NCBI RefSeq assembly: GCF_017497975.1
Contig: NZ_JAGDEL010000020.1
Coordinates: forward strand, 1 to 64,000
Source of the DNA: Metabacillus bambusae
Lineage (GTDB): Bacteria > Bacillota > Bacilli > Bacillales > Bacillaceae
DNA length: 64,000 nucleotides
Direction: 5' to 3'
Under the pieces are notes generated by a model. It worked only from the letters and a program-made list of their open reading frames with translations. It was not told the DNA's origin and did not search any database. Below, in pieces: positions 10,465 to 19,102 of this stretch (within the stretch, counting starts at the first letter, position 1; each line of letters opens with the position of its first letter). The position numbers and the translations under genes were made by a program.

Positions 10465-12252
10465 TCAATAAACCCTTTTAGCTCCCACATAATATTTCCC
10501 CCAATAAGAATTATCCATTGAATATGCAGCGATCCCTTTTGAACTGGTAGCGGAGATGAACTGATTATCTCCCATGTAAAATCCTACATGTGTAATCGTG
10601 CCAGATGTATTGACTGCAAAGAAAACCAAGTCTCCAGGCTGTAGCTGATTTCTTGCGATTGCTGTTCCTGTTTTATAGAGGCCTGCTGAGGTATTTCGTG
10701 AATTGTCTATTCCATGTTGATTGAACATGTAGTATACGAATCCTGAACAATCAAAGCCAGATGGTGTAGTGCCTCCCCATAGATATGGAACACCTAGATA
10801 ATTCCTTGTATCTTTGATCAATGATTTTTTGACAATTGCATGTTCAATGGCTGTATTTGTTGCTTGATCGACCTTGCCTGATATGGCAAGTCCATAATCA
10901 CCTTGAAAGGTTTTTATTGCCTGTGTTGTGGCAGTATCGTAGCTTCCAGTCATTGTTGGTACGGCATAGTAGCCAAGGGTTTGCAGGTTTTTTTGAACGG
11001 TCTGTAAGCTAGTATTTACCGAAGTTGGTGGTACGGTTTCACCATTTGTAGCTCCTTGTGAATTTGGAATGGTTAATACTTGTCCTACTCGTATCGTATC
11101 ACTTGTTAATTGATTCACTTGTTTTATTTGCTCAACTGTCGTATTGTATCTCTTTGCGATAACAGATAATGAATCTCCTGACACGATTGTGTAACTAATA
11201 TTATTCGTATTCGTAGTAGGTGCTGGTTGCACAATTGGAGCTGAAGCCCCTTCCCCATCCTTTGGAATGATGAGTATTTGTCCAATTTTTAACTGATCTG
11301 TTTCCAGATTATTTGAGCTGCGAATTGCATCTAAGCTTATATTATATCTAGATGCAATTCCCCATAAACTATCACCAGCAACTACAGTATACTTGATACC
11401 TGAAGTAGTTGGGGCTTCAGTTGGTGCAGGAGTGGGGACTGTGTCTGTTCCATTATTTCCGCTTGAGGGAATGATTAATGTTTGCCCAATTCTTATTAGG
11501 TCGGATGTTAAATGATTGGCACTTCGGAGTGCTTCAACAGTTGTTCCAAAACGCTTTGCGATTACAGATAGACTATCTCCAGAAACCACAGAATAAGTTG
11601 TTGCATGTGATTGGGTAGGTTGTTGAGTAATGGATTGGGTGGTTTCGTTCGTGTTTGCTCCAATTAAAATCGGTATAATCAACGTCTGTCCAAGGCGTGT
11701 GGTATCATCTACCAGATTATTAGCTTCTTTAATGGCCGCAACGGTTGTACTATATTTTTTAGCTAAAACGGTTAAATAATCTCCTGTCGCAACAGTATGA
11801 ATTGTCTTTGGGATAATTAACCGTTGATTCAATTGCAAAACATCAGAGGAAAGATGATTTGCTTGCCTAATATAATCGACTGAAGTTCCGTACCTGACAG
11901 ATAGATTCCAAAGTGTATCACCTGATGAAACCTGGTAAAAAATCGTGTTTCCTTGTTCCGTTTGAGTAGTTGCATTCAATTCCTCTGCCTGTACAGATGA
12001 TGTTTTTGAAGAAAGAGGGATAGATGCTACAACTAATCCACCAAGGATTACTTTTACTATGGTGACTTTTATATTTGGATATTTTTCTTTTACGATTTGA
12101 CTGGCTGTTAACGTAATACTTTTTGTCACCTTTGGCACTCTTCCTAATTCTTCAGCAAACTCAGTTAATTGATCATCGAGGTAGAGAACTAAGGCAAATT
12201 CATCTTTTTGAGGATCAAGTTTTCTAAGTTCATATCTTTGTTCAATGTCCAT
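10465..12252 (-). CDS. Cell-wall hydrolase with five LysM, a PG-binding domain and NlpC/P60
   Basis: The 595-residue protein begins with about 58 cytosolic residues, then one hydrophobic segment (VKVILGGLVVASIPL) acting as signal or anchor. Five LysM repeats follow, each ending near LIIP or LTIP, joined by Thr/Pro/Gln linkers. Next is a PG_binding_1 helix bundle, and last an NlpC/P60 peptidase with catalytic Cys in GFDCSGFVYYMF and His in THVGFYMG. It would cut peptide stems in peptidoglycan outside the cell. The charged N-terminal region before the membrane segment is unusual for secreted P60 enzymes. I prefer the ATG at 12252, ten bases after AAAGGAG. An ATG seven codons upstream has almost no spacer. 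Confidence 0.88.
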   Translation of the reverse strand: MDIEQRYELRKLDPQKDEFALVLYLDDQLTEFAEELGRVPKVTKSITLTASQIVKEKYPNIKVTIVKVILGGLVVASIPLSSKTSSVQAEELNATTQTEQGNTIFYQVSSGDTLWNLSVRYGTSVDYIRQANHLSSDVLQLNQRLIIPKTIHTVATGDYLTVLAKKYSTTVAAIKEANNLVDDTTRLGQTLIIPILIGANTNETTQSITQQPTQSHATTYSVVSGDSLSVIAKRFGTTVEALRSANHLTSDLIRIGQTLIIPSSGNNGTDTVPTPAPTEAPTTSGIKYTVVAGDSLWGIASRYNISLDAIRSSNNLETDQLKIGQILIIPKDGEGASAPIVQPAPTTNTNNISYTIVSGDSLSVIAKRYNTTVEQIKQVNQLTSDTIRVGQVLTIPNSQGATNGETVPPTSVNTSLQTVQKNLQTLGYYAVPTMTGSYDTATTQAIKTFQGDYGLAISGKVDQATNTAIEHAIVKKSLIKDTRNYLGVPYLWGGTTPSGFDCSGFVYYMFNQHGIDNSRNTSAGLYKTGTAIARNQLQPGDLVFFAVNTSGTITHVGFYMGDNQFISATSSKGIAAYSMDNSYWGKYYVGAKRVY

Positions 12253-12396
12253 GTTTTTGATTCTCCTTTTCATTACCTTGATGTAAACCTTAGTATTCCT
12301 AACGAATAGGAAATCATTACAACTTCAGTAAAGTAACAGAGAACCTAAGTAATGCAATTTTTTAATTTCCTTAACATAAAAAGACTGCTAGTTGGT

Positions 12397-12510
12397 GAGT
12401 TAAAACAATTAGTAGATTCATATGTCGAGGAGTACAATAATCATCGTTATCAGTAGGGATTAAAGAAGATGACCCCGGCACAATACCGAGGTCATCTGTT
12501 AGCAGCATAG
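12397..12510 (+). pseudogene. IS3-family transposase fossil (C-terminal end)
   Basis: In this plus-strand frame the codons read ELKQLVDSYVEEYNNHRYQ, then stop, then GLKKMTPAQYRGHLLAA and stop. That is the classic C-terminus of an IS150/IS3 OrfB (YNxxRYQWGLKKMTPxQYR). The conserved Trp codon is now TAG at 12454-12456. Nothing upstream in the gap to the LysM gene encodes more transposase, so this is a dead remnant. Confidence 0.75.
12468..12496 (-). terminator. Hairpin inside the IS3 fossil, likely terminator for the MFS gene
   Basis: GATGACC (12468-12474) pairs with GGTCATC (12490-12496). On the minus strand it is followed by TTCTTTAAT. It lies 40 bases after the MFS stop, so the decayed transposase end may now serve as its terminator. 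Confidence 0.5.
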
Positions 12511-12536
12511 ACTATTTTATTAAATCCCCTACATAA

Positions 12537-13769
12537 TTAAAATGCTGTTGAGCTTGTATTTTTCCTCTTTAATAATTGCTGCTTCTTCAGTAAGTTATTT
12601 AATGTTTCGGAACTTAGGAGCATTGCTGCTACAAAAACTACAATACAAAAAGGGAAGATTCCAATTGTCGATTGAGATGCAATAAAACCAAGAAGAGGTG
12701 GCATAAATGTACTACCTGTATAGGCAAAAGCCATTTGATACCCCATAATTGTCTGGGAATGCTTTTTCCCAAAACGTTTTGGGGTTTCGTGTAACATACA
12801 CGGAAATATCGGTGCTAGACCTAATCCAACCATAATAAAACCTACAAGGGAGAAAATGGGTGGGAATGGTAGGAATAGAAGTGTGGCACCAGCAAATGCT
12901 ATTATCTGCCCCATCCTGATGAGAGTACGGTTACTAATTTTAAAGGTAATAAAGCCTGTAATAAATCTGCCAATTGTGATTCCTGAGTAATATAAGGAGA
13001 CCCATTTTGCAGCAAGTGATGCTGGCAATTCTTTCACATTTACCAGGAAACTACTTCCCCAAAGACCCATTGTGGCTTCAACCCCACAATAAAATAAGAA
13101 GGATATCATAGCTAGTTTAACCCCTTTAATTTGTAAAGGTTTTACATTTTCAGCATCTTCGTTATAGACTATACCTTTTGGATCTTCCGGCTCTTCGTTT
13201 ATGGCGATATTGCTATTTTTTGCCCTTCTGTTCCATAAAGGCAGAGTGAAGAAAAGGATGACCACTAACGCAAATTGAATTCCTGAAATGATTAGATATC
13301 CATTGCTCCAGGAATTCTGTCCTGAAATAAACTGGGCCATAATGATAGGACCAATAGTAGCTCCTACTCCCCAAAAACAATGTAACCAGCTCATATGGTG
13401 TGCCTTGTAATGTGTAGCTACATAATCGTTTAATCCTGCATCAACAGCTCCTGCACCTAATCCAAGAGGTATGGCACATATAAATAACCAAATCACCGAT
13501 GGAGCAAAATAAAATCCTAGTAAAGCACCAGCAGTCATTAAGGAACTGACAAATGTGACATTACCAGTTCCGAACCGTTTAAGAACCTTCCCACTTGCTA
13601 AACTGGAGATAATTGTGCCACCCGCTATCGTCATAAAAAGCAATCCGGCAGTCTCAAGTGGGACTCCGAAGTCCGATTGCATCACAGGCCACGCTACCCC
13701 CAACAATGAATCAGGTAAACCTAAGCTGATAAAAGCCAAATAAATGATGACTAAAAGGAATGTTGCCAT
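12537..13769 (-). CDS. MFS transporter, probable sugar permease
   Basis: This 410-residue major facilitator has twelve hydrophobic segments. It has the GxxxxRFG loop between TM2 and TM3 (GKVLKRFGTGNV) and a central charged loop near residues 180-215. The YLAFISLGLPDSLLGVAWP start resembles FHS/GlcP-like sugar permeases. The substrate is unknown. AAAGGAG before the ATG supports the start. It follows the ROK regulator gene by 56 bases on the same strand, so the two likely share a transcript controlled by that regulator. A hairpin at 12468-12496 ends the unit. Confidence 0.82.
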   Translation of the reverse strand: MATFLLVIIYLAFISLGLPDSLLGVAWPVMQSDFGVPLETAGLLFMTIAGGTIISSLASGKVLKRFGTGNVTFVSSLMTAGALLGFYFAPSVIWLFICAIPLGLGAGAVDAGLNDYVATHYKAHHMSWLHCFWGVGATIGPIIMAQFISGQNSWSNGYLIISGIQFALVVILFFTLPLWNRRAKNSNIAINEEPEDPKGIVYNEDAENVKPLQIKGVKLAMISFLFYCGVEATMGLWGSSFLVNVKELPASLAAKWVSLYYSGITIGRFITGFITFKISNRTLIRMGQIIAFAGATLLFLPFPPIFSLVGFIMVGLGLAPIFPCMLHETPKRFGKKHSQTIMGYQMAFAYTGSTFMPPLLGFIASQSTIGIFPFCIVVFVAAMLLSSETLNNLLKKQQLLKRKNTSSTAF

Positions 13770-13825
13770 ATTTAAAACCCTCTCCTTTAAAACATTTTGT
13801 ATTTAATTGTACTTTTCGATTTGTT

Positions 13826-14851
13826 TTACTCGTTTGATCCATTCATCATAAGATTAAGTCCAAGCCTTTGTAATCCATATAAATAATCTTGTTTCCAATC
13901 ACTCATTGTTAGCTCAGGGAGATGTTCTGACGGGATATATTTTGAGCTGACTATAGAAATACTTTCTAATAATATTTTTTCAACTTCATCTTTACAAAAA
14001 ATGATGGTATGAGGGTTAATGATAGCTACAAAGGATGCTACTAACCTGCTAATTGCATCAATCTGATAATCCTCGGAGATAGTTACCTTTTTAGGCCCAC
14101 TTACGTTTTCTAACGCCTGCCCAAAATTTCGTTCATTATACTGAGGGACGAATGAAACCTCTCCTGCGAAAAATGTACTTCCTCGCACCACATCTCCATT
14201 TATCATAAATCCTGCACCTGGCCCATTTTGACCGGAATACAAATATATAAGGGATTGATTATCCTTAATCCCGTTATTATGGTGATATCCGAGAACTGCA
14301 GCATTCATATCGTTCTCTACTACGACGGGTATAGAAAAATAATCCTCATAATATCCTTTCAAATCAAAATTTTGTAACTGCACATATCCCGGTATATGAA
14401 AAATTCGACCGCTATCAACCGAACCAGGAACGCCGATTGCCATAGAACTGATTTTTGAATTTTCAGTTATTATTTTTTCGATGAACTTAGTTAAAAAATT
14501 TATACCATCATCTATTAATACACTTGGAGCTTTTCCTTGTTCCTTTACTTCTCCTACACAATTAAAAATTGTATAATTGGTCTCTGTCCTCTCTAAGAAA
14601 ATTGCAAGCCCTAGCATATGCTCAGGATTGTATGTATATCTTTTTGCTCTTCTCCCACCACTAGATTCATCTAAACCGACTGAAATAATTTCACCATCCT
14701 TCTCCATCTGTGTTAGGAACTTACTTATTGTTGGGAAACTAATTTCTAATTTATCGCTGAGCTCAACTTTTGTTGCACTTCCAAGCTCTAAAAGAGATTT
14801 ACGAATACCAGAAAGGATTACCATCCTCAACGATTTTGGAGTAGCATTCAC
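13826..14851 (-). CDS. ROK family transcriptional regulator
   Basis: This 341-residue NagC/XylR-type regulator has a winged HTH at residues about 15-70 (ELGSATKVELSDKLEISFPTISKFL region) and a ROK sugar-kinase-like domain behind it. The nucleotide-type loop GPGAGFMINGDVVRG and the AGEVSF stretch are recognisable. The zinc motif CxCGxxGC of active ROK kinases is absent, so it is a sensor, not a kinase. The start is the GTG at 14851, eight bases after AGGTGG; the longer frame begins inside that site. The next gene is an MFS permease whose sugar is probably the inducer. A large palindromic operator lies just upstream. Confidence 0.87.
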   Translation of the reverse strand: MNATPKSLRMVILSGIRKSLLELGSATKVELSDKLEISFPTISKFLTQMEKDGEIISVGLDESSGGRRAKRYTYNPEHMLGLAIFLERTETNYTIFNCVGEVKEQGKAPSVLIDDGINFLTKFIEKIITENSKISSMAIGVPGSVDSGRIFHIPGYVQLQNFDLKGYYEDYFSIPVVVENDMNAAVLGYHHNNGIKDNQSLIYLYSGQNGPGAGFMINGDVVRGSTFFAGEVSFVPQYNERNFGQALENVSGPKKVTISEDYQIDAISRLVASFVAIINPHTIIFCKDEVEKILLESISIVSSKYIPSEHLPELTMSDWKQDYLYGLQRLGLNLMMNGSNE

Positions 14852-14874
14852 AAACGTCACCACCTATTAACTAG

Positions 14875-14934
14875 ACTTATTAAATAACTTTAATAAGTAT
14901 CGAACAAAAAACTTATTAAAGTTATTTAATAAGT
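14875..14934. promoter_or_regulatory. Nested palindromic operator of the ROK regulator
   Basis: Two 24-bp blocks (14875-14898 and 14911-14934) are perfect reverse complements separated by 12 bases. Each block is itself a palindrome of ACTTATTAAA and TTTAATAAGT around four bases. This gives four half sites in a row. It lies just downstream of the predicted transcription start of the regulator-MFS unit, a place where binding would block transcription. ROK repressors bind AT-rich dyads of this kind. Confidence 0.75.
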
Positions 14935-14943
14935 GATGTTGAT

Positions 14944-14972
14944 AATATATCATATAAAATTATCGAATACAA
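14944..14972 (-). promoter_or_regulatory. Promoter of the ROK-MFS unit
   Basis: Minus-strand TTGTAT (14967-14972) and TATATT (14944-14949) are 17 bases apart. Transcription would begin near 14937, at the edge of the operator. Confidence 0.6.
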
Positions 14973-15045
14973 TTGTGATTATAAATTCGATGGCACTTTC
15001 TTCGACTAAACAGCTCCGTTCATTGAAGTTCCTTGTTTAAGTTCA

Positions 15046-15200
15046 TTATGACCCAGCCGAATCTATGAAAAAAGTATTGTCCATGCCTGCTTTATCAAAA
15101 ATTTGGTGTTGAACAGATGTTGTATATTCCTCTCCTGATACATTTTCAATTTTTTCCCAAGCAAATAATAATCTGAATTAACATATCTGACAAGGAACGG
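15046..15200 (-). pseudogene. Fragment of a beta-lactamase-fold serine hydrolase
   Basis: Two minus-strand frames together read RYVNSDYYLLG and then IENVSGEEYTTSVQHQIF plus DKAGMDNTFF. This is the middle of a class C beta-lactamase/PBP-type esterase (Y-x-N motif, then IIEKVSGxxYxxxxxxxIFxPLGMxNT). The frames switch at a run of six T (15150-15155 on the plus strand), and no start or further domain is present. It is a decayed fragment. The remainder of the 14973-15374 gap holds nothing I recognise. Confidence 0.55.
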
Positions 15201-15374
15201 AAAATTCATTTTACAAATGAAGCGCTTTTCCCTATTCCCAATTGTTACATTGCAGAAAATGTTGTGACTTGCTCATCATTATAATAATATTTAGTCAGCA
15301 GTAAATTATAAAAAACAGTCTGGCAAAGTGAATGATAACTATGATTGTAATACCAATCCTTGGAGGTGATTATT

Positions 15375-16228
15375 TTGAGAAGCAATAAAGAAATGATGGA
15401 GTTAGGAATGAATTTCGCTCTAAATTGTGAAAAAATTAGAATCTTTACGCTTGAAGGTTCGCTAACAAACGAAAACATTCCGAAGGATGAATTTCAAGAT
15501 TACGATTTTAGTTATTTTGTAACGGACATGGATTTTTTCAAAAAAAATGACGATTGGTTAACCTATTTTGGTCAAAGGATAATCATGCAAAAACCAGAAG
15601 CAATGGAATTGTTCCCACCTGAATTAGGTAATTGGTTCTCTTATTTAATGATTTTTGAAGATGGTACGAAAATTGACCTAACACTAATACCTCTAAACGA
15701 ATATGAAGCCTATTTTAATAATAGTGACGGTCTAGTTGAAGTGTTATTGGACAAGGATAACCTAATTAAAGAATCTGTCATTGCTACAGATAGCATATAT
15801 CACATTCAAAAACCAAGCTTACAATCTTTTGATGACTGCTGTAATGAGTTTTGGATGACCTCTACATATGTGGCAAAAGGTCTTGCAAGAAAAGAAATTT
15901 TATTTGCTGTCGATCTAATGAACGCTGCATTTCGTCCCAATTTGCTCACCATGTACGCTTTAAAATTGGAATTGAAACTGATTTTAGCTTAAGTACAGGT
16001 AAATCTGATAAGTTCTTAAAAAAATACGTTTCTGATGCAACATGGAATACATTGTTATCTACTTACAATATGGGATCATATCAAGAAATGTGGGAAGCAC
16101 TTTATACTTGTTTTGAATTATTCAGAGAAACTTCTCACTTTGTCGCAGAAGCTCTTGATTATCACTATCCTAATTATGATGGAAAAGTGAGTATCTATAT
16201 AGATGGAATTCGTAAAAAATACACCTAG
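15375..16228 (+). pseudogene. aadK: Aminoglycoside 6-adenylyltransferase, frameshifted
   Basis: The sequence matches AadK/ANT(6), which adenylates streptomycin at position 6. MRSNKEMMELGMNFAL starts the protein and FTLEGSLTNENIP is the nucleotidyltransferase GS loop. FQDYDFSYFVTD carries the catalytic Asp residues, and LFPPELGNWFSY and FDDCCNEFWM follow. At 15958-15962 the frame shifts: the upstream frame ends at 15992, while family sequence (IGIETDFSLSTGKSDKFLKKY) goes on in another frame to 16228. Restoring one base, most simply a T in the run at 15959-15961, gives 284 residues, the normal length. The start is a TTG six bases after GGAGGTG. It could be a real mutation or a base-calling error. 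Confidence 0.88.
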
Positions 16229-16257
16229 CAAAAAAACTAATACTTTTTTACAATTGA

Positions 16258-16306
16258 AATAATCCATAATTCATTTTTAACAATAAGAAATGAATTATGG
16301 ATTATT
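16258..16306. terminator. Perfect 19-bp inverted repeat between convergent genes
   Basis: Arms 16258-16276 and 16288-16306 are perfect complements with an 11-base loop. It lies between aadK and the helicase gene, where a two-way terminator is expected. Neither side has a strong T run. Confidence 0.5.
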
Positions 16307-16386
16307 AACAAGTGGATCACCTTTTAAGACAATATAATTAAATCACGTTCCCCAAGTTGAAGTTTATGCTGTTATTTTAGTCGATC

Positions 16387-18864
16387 CTATCGCTCAAAAT
16401 GACATTCATTACACACTTGAAATTTAAAGCCTTGAGAAAGGCTTTTCCCACAGCGTTTACATCGTTTTTTCTCAATTTGTACACCAGTCTTTAATTGTTC
16501 ATGAATTTTATCACTGATTTCTTCGCGCACTCTTTCCCAGTAATGAGCTTCAGTCCTTTTACCTAATTTGTATAAAAATAAAAGATGAAGCCCAACCGAC
16601 TTATAAGATAATTCAAGTTCTTCAAGGCCTGATTCCTTAATCAGTGGATCTGGTAATTCATGACCGTCAATGATCGCTTCTAGCTTTTGCTTCCACTGAG
16701 CTCGCAAAGTAGGTTCATTTGAAGAAAATGGTAAATGTAAAAAGCCATATAAGTCAGCAACTGACAGTTTTGCTTCAATGATTGAATCCTTAATCATTTC
16801 ATACAAAAGCTTTTCTTCAGATAACGCAGCTTTTTTCGTTCCCTCAGGACTTTCAAATTGTTCCCACAAGTAAAAAAACAGTCCAAGCTTACGTGAGTAT
16901 TTTTGAAACCTTTCAAACACACTCGTTGTTGGGGCTATTGCAAACCCTTGGAGCGGTGCATCCTCTTGTTCGAGGAGTCGAGCCATACTTTTAGGGTTGT
17001 TAGTAAACGCCACTTTGCCGATATTATAAATTCCTTTTCGACCGGCACGTCCCGCAATTTGCTTTACCTCTTGAGATGTTAGCCATCTTCTTCTTGTGCC
17101 GTCGAATTTATCATTCTCCAAGAAAACTATTCGCCTGATCGGTAAATTTAATCCCATTCCAATCGCATCTGTTGCAACAATGACCGTTGTTTCCCCTTTG
17201 ATAAAACGCTGCATTTGCTTTTTTCTTGTTTCTGGTGGCATACTTCCGTAAATCATACTCACTTGGCGACCACTTCTTTGCAGCTCTGAAGCTGTTTCAA
17301 GGACACGTTTTCTAGAAAAGCATACGATGGCATCACCTTTTCTTGTATGATTTAAACGAAATAACTGAAACTCTACTTCTAGTGGAATGTCTCTTACATA
17401 TTCATGAATTTCGACATGTGATTGACCAAGAAGCTGAAGAATCATTGCTTGTGCGTTAAAGCTGCAGATAATATGTACCTCTTTTGCATTGGCCTTTGTT
17501 ATTGCTTTATACCATGAGAAGCCCCGATCCTTATCTGCGATCATTTGCGCCTCATCAATGACAACCACTTCATAGAATTCTTTTTCATGAAACATTTCTA
17601 CAGTACAGGCTTGGTGGGCAGATCCGCTTACCAATTTTTCCTCTTCACCTGTTTTTAACGAACAAGGGACACCTTCTTCATTTAATTTTTCATAAATTTC
17701 GAGAGCTAATAATCGAAGAGGTGCTAAATAAATGCCACTGCTTGCTTGCTTCATTCGTTCGATTGCTTGAAAGGTTTTACCTGTATTTGTTTCACCAACA
17801 TGTAAGACATAGTGAATATTGCGTCCGGCCGGTGGATTATATTCCCTTCCGAAAATATCCTCGATCATACGTGCTTCTTCTTCTTTTCGACGCTTGTTGT
17901 CTTCTAGCTCTTCTACTATTTTGCGTTCTCTTTCAGAAAGATCTTTATCAAAGATCTCGCGATGGGTAGTTAGGTCAAAGGGTATATCAATTAATTTAGT
18001 AAGATCAGTAACGTATTCCTCTAACAAATCATCAAAGAATTCCTGACCGAGATCTAGGAAAGGTTCATACGCTGATTCTTTTAATAATGAGTCAGGTAAA
18101 GCTTCATGATACGTTTTTAAGTACTCATCAAAAAGATGTGGTGGAAGATGCTCTTTTAGCCAATTTGGCCCGAAATCAAACAAATAATTTGTAATGAGTC
18201 TTTCATACTTTTCCGTTATATTCTCATCATATCGATTGCTGTTGTAAGCTAACTCTAACTCATTATTTAAATAGCTTGTAAAGATTATCTCATCTGATGA
18301 TAATAGTATCCCTTTTTGTTCGATCTCAATTGCAAGCTTACAACCAAGTAGATAGCGAACATAGAGGTATAGATCTTCGTAATGCTCACCTAATAACTGG
18401 TCGATATAGTATTCAAGCTTGAGGAGTAATTTCTTTCTTTCTTCACGCTCCTGCTGAAGATTCAATCGGTTAGTATAGGCTTCTCGTGCTTCGACATATT
18501 TTTGATTCCATTCTTCCCGTTGATTTGCATACAGACTATCCAGCCAGCCAATCAAATCGAATGTTGCTACATCTCTTATTTCGTTGCGGAACATTTGATT
18601 AATCAGCTTTTTGCTAACCTCTTCTACCACATATCCCTTTTCAAAGAGAAACTGTTTCTTTTCAGAATAGGAAGCATGACTTGTTGTAGAATTTAACCAT
18701 GCATTTAACCAAATTTGATCGAGGTATTGTCCTCGTTCCCTAATATATTGTTCATAGGAAGGCGCGATTTCTTTTTCTTCTAAATATTTATATAGATCGT
18801 TAAAGGCCATTTCTTTCGTTCGCTCGACAGCCTTTTGGTAGTGATTTGCTAAGATTTCGTTCAT
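16387..18864 (-). CDS. SUV3-like DExH-box RNA helicase with C-terminal zinc ribbon
   Basis: The first 330 or so of the 825 residues are helical and Glu/Tyr-rich with no known motif. The helicase core follows: Walker A GETNTGKT near 360, LAPLRLLALE (Ia), DEAQ (motif II), then the second RecA fold with IVATDAIGMGLNLP and motif VI QIAGRAGR. This order and the GRAGRKG ending match the SUV3/Ski2-like group, so RNA is the likely substrate. The last 30 residues form a CxxCG...CxxC zinc ribbon. GAGGAG six bases before the ATG supports the start. It seems monocistronic. The biological role in Bacillus is unclear to me. Confidence 0.85.
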   Translation of the reverse strand: MNEILANHYQKAVERTKEMAFNDLYKYLEEKEIAPSYEQYIRERGQYLDQIWLNAWLNSTTSHASYSEKKQFLFEKGYVVEEVSKKLINQMFRNEIRDVATFDLIGWLDSLYANQREEWNQKYVEAREAYTNRLNLQQEREERKKLLLKLEYYIDQLLGEHYEDLYLYVRYLLGCKLAIEIEQKGILLSSDEIIFTSYLNNELELAYNSNRYDENITEKYERLITNYLFDFGPNWLKEHLPPHLFDEYLKTYHEALPDSLLKESAYEPFLDLGQEFFDDLLEEYVTDLTKLIDIPFDLTTHREIFDKDLSERERKIVEELEDNKRRKEEEARMIEDIFGREYNPPAGRNIHYVLHVGETNTGKTFQAIERMKQASSGIYLAPLRLLALEIYEKLNEEGVPCSLKTGEEEKLVSGSAHQACTVEMFHEKEFYEVVVIDEAQMIADKDRGFSWYKAITKANAKEVHIICSFNAQAMILQLLGQSHVEIHEYVRDIPLEVEFQLFRLNHTRKGDAIVCFSRKRVLETASELQRSGRQVSMIYGSMPPETRKKQMQRFIKGETTVIVATDAIGMGLNLPIRRIVFLENDKFDGTRRRWLTSQEVKQIAGRAGRKGIYNIGKVAFTNNPKSMARLLEQEDAPLQGFAIAPTTSVFERFQKYSRKLGLFFYLWEQFESPEGTKKAALSEEKLLYEMIKDSIIEAKLSVADLYGFLHLPFSSNEPTLRAQWKQKLEAIIDGHELPDPLIKESGLEELELSYKSVGLHLLFLYKLGKRTEAHYWERVREEISDKIHEQLKTGVQIEKKRCKRCGKSLSQGFKFQVCNECHFER

Positions 18865-18965
18865 AAAAAACTCCTCACAGAAAGATTAGATTCCGTTCTT
18901 TTGTTTCTTTTATTTTAATATGTATTAGTTTTATGATTTATATTATTTTATTTGTGTTAGAAAAA

Positions 18966-19000
18966 GAGAAAAGCCTCAATACCTTTTATTAGGGCTTGAG
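18966..19000 (-). terminator. Weak terminator after the GGDEF gene
   Basis: On the minus strand CTCAAGCCC and GGTATTGAGG form an imperfect stem followed by CTTTTCTCTTTTT. The position, about 100 bases after the GGDEF stop, fits a terminator. Confidence 0.45.
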
Positions 19001-19102
19001 ACATTTCTCGATCGTAATCATTTCGTATAGTAACAATTTTATGCTTCTCCTGGTCATACTTCAATAGGAACGTTAATTAGGCTAATCGCTTCCATAAGTT
19101 TA

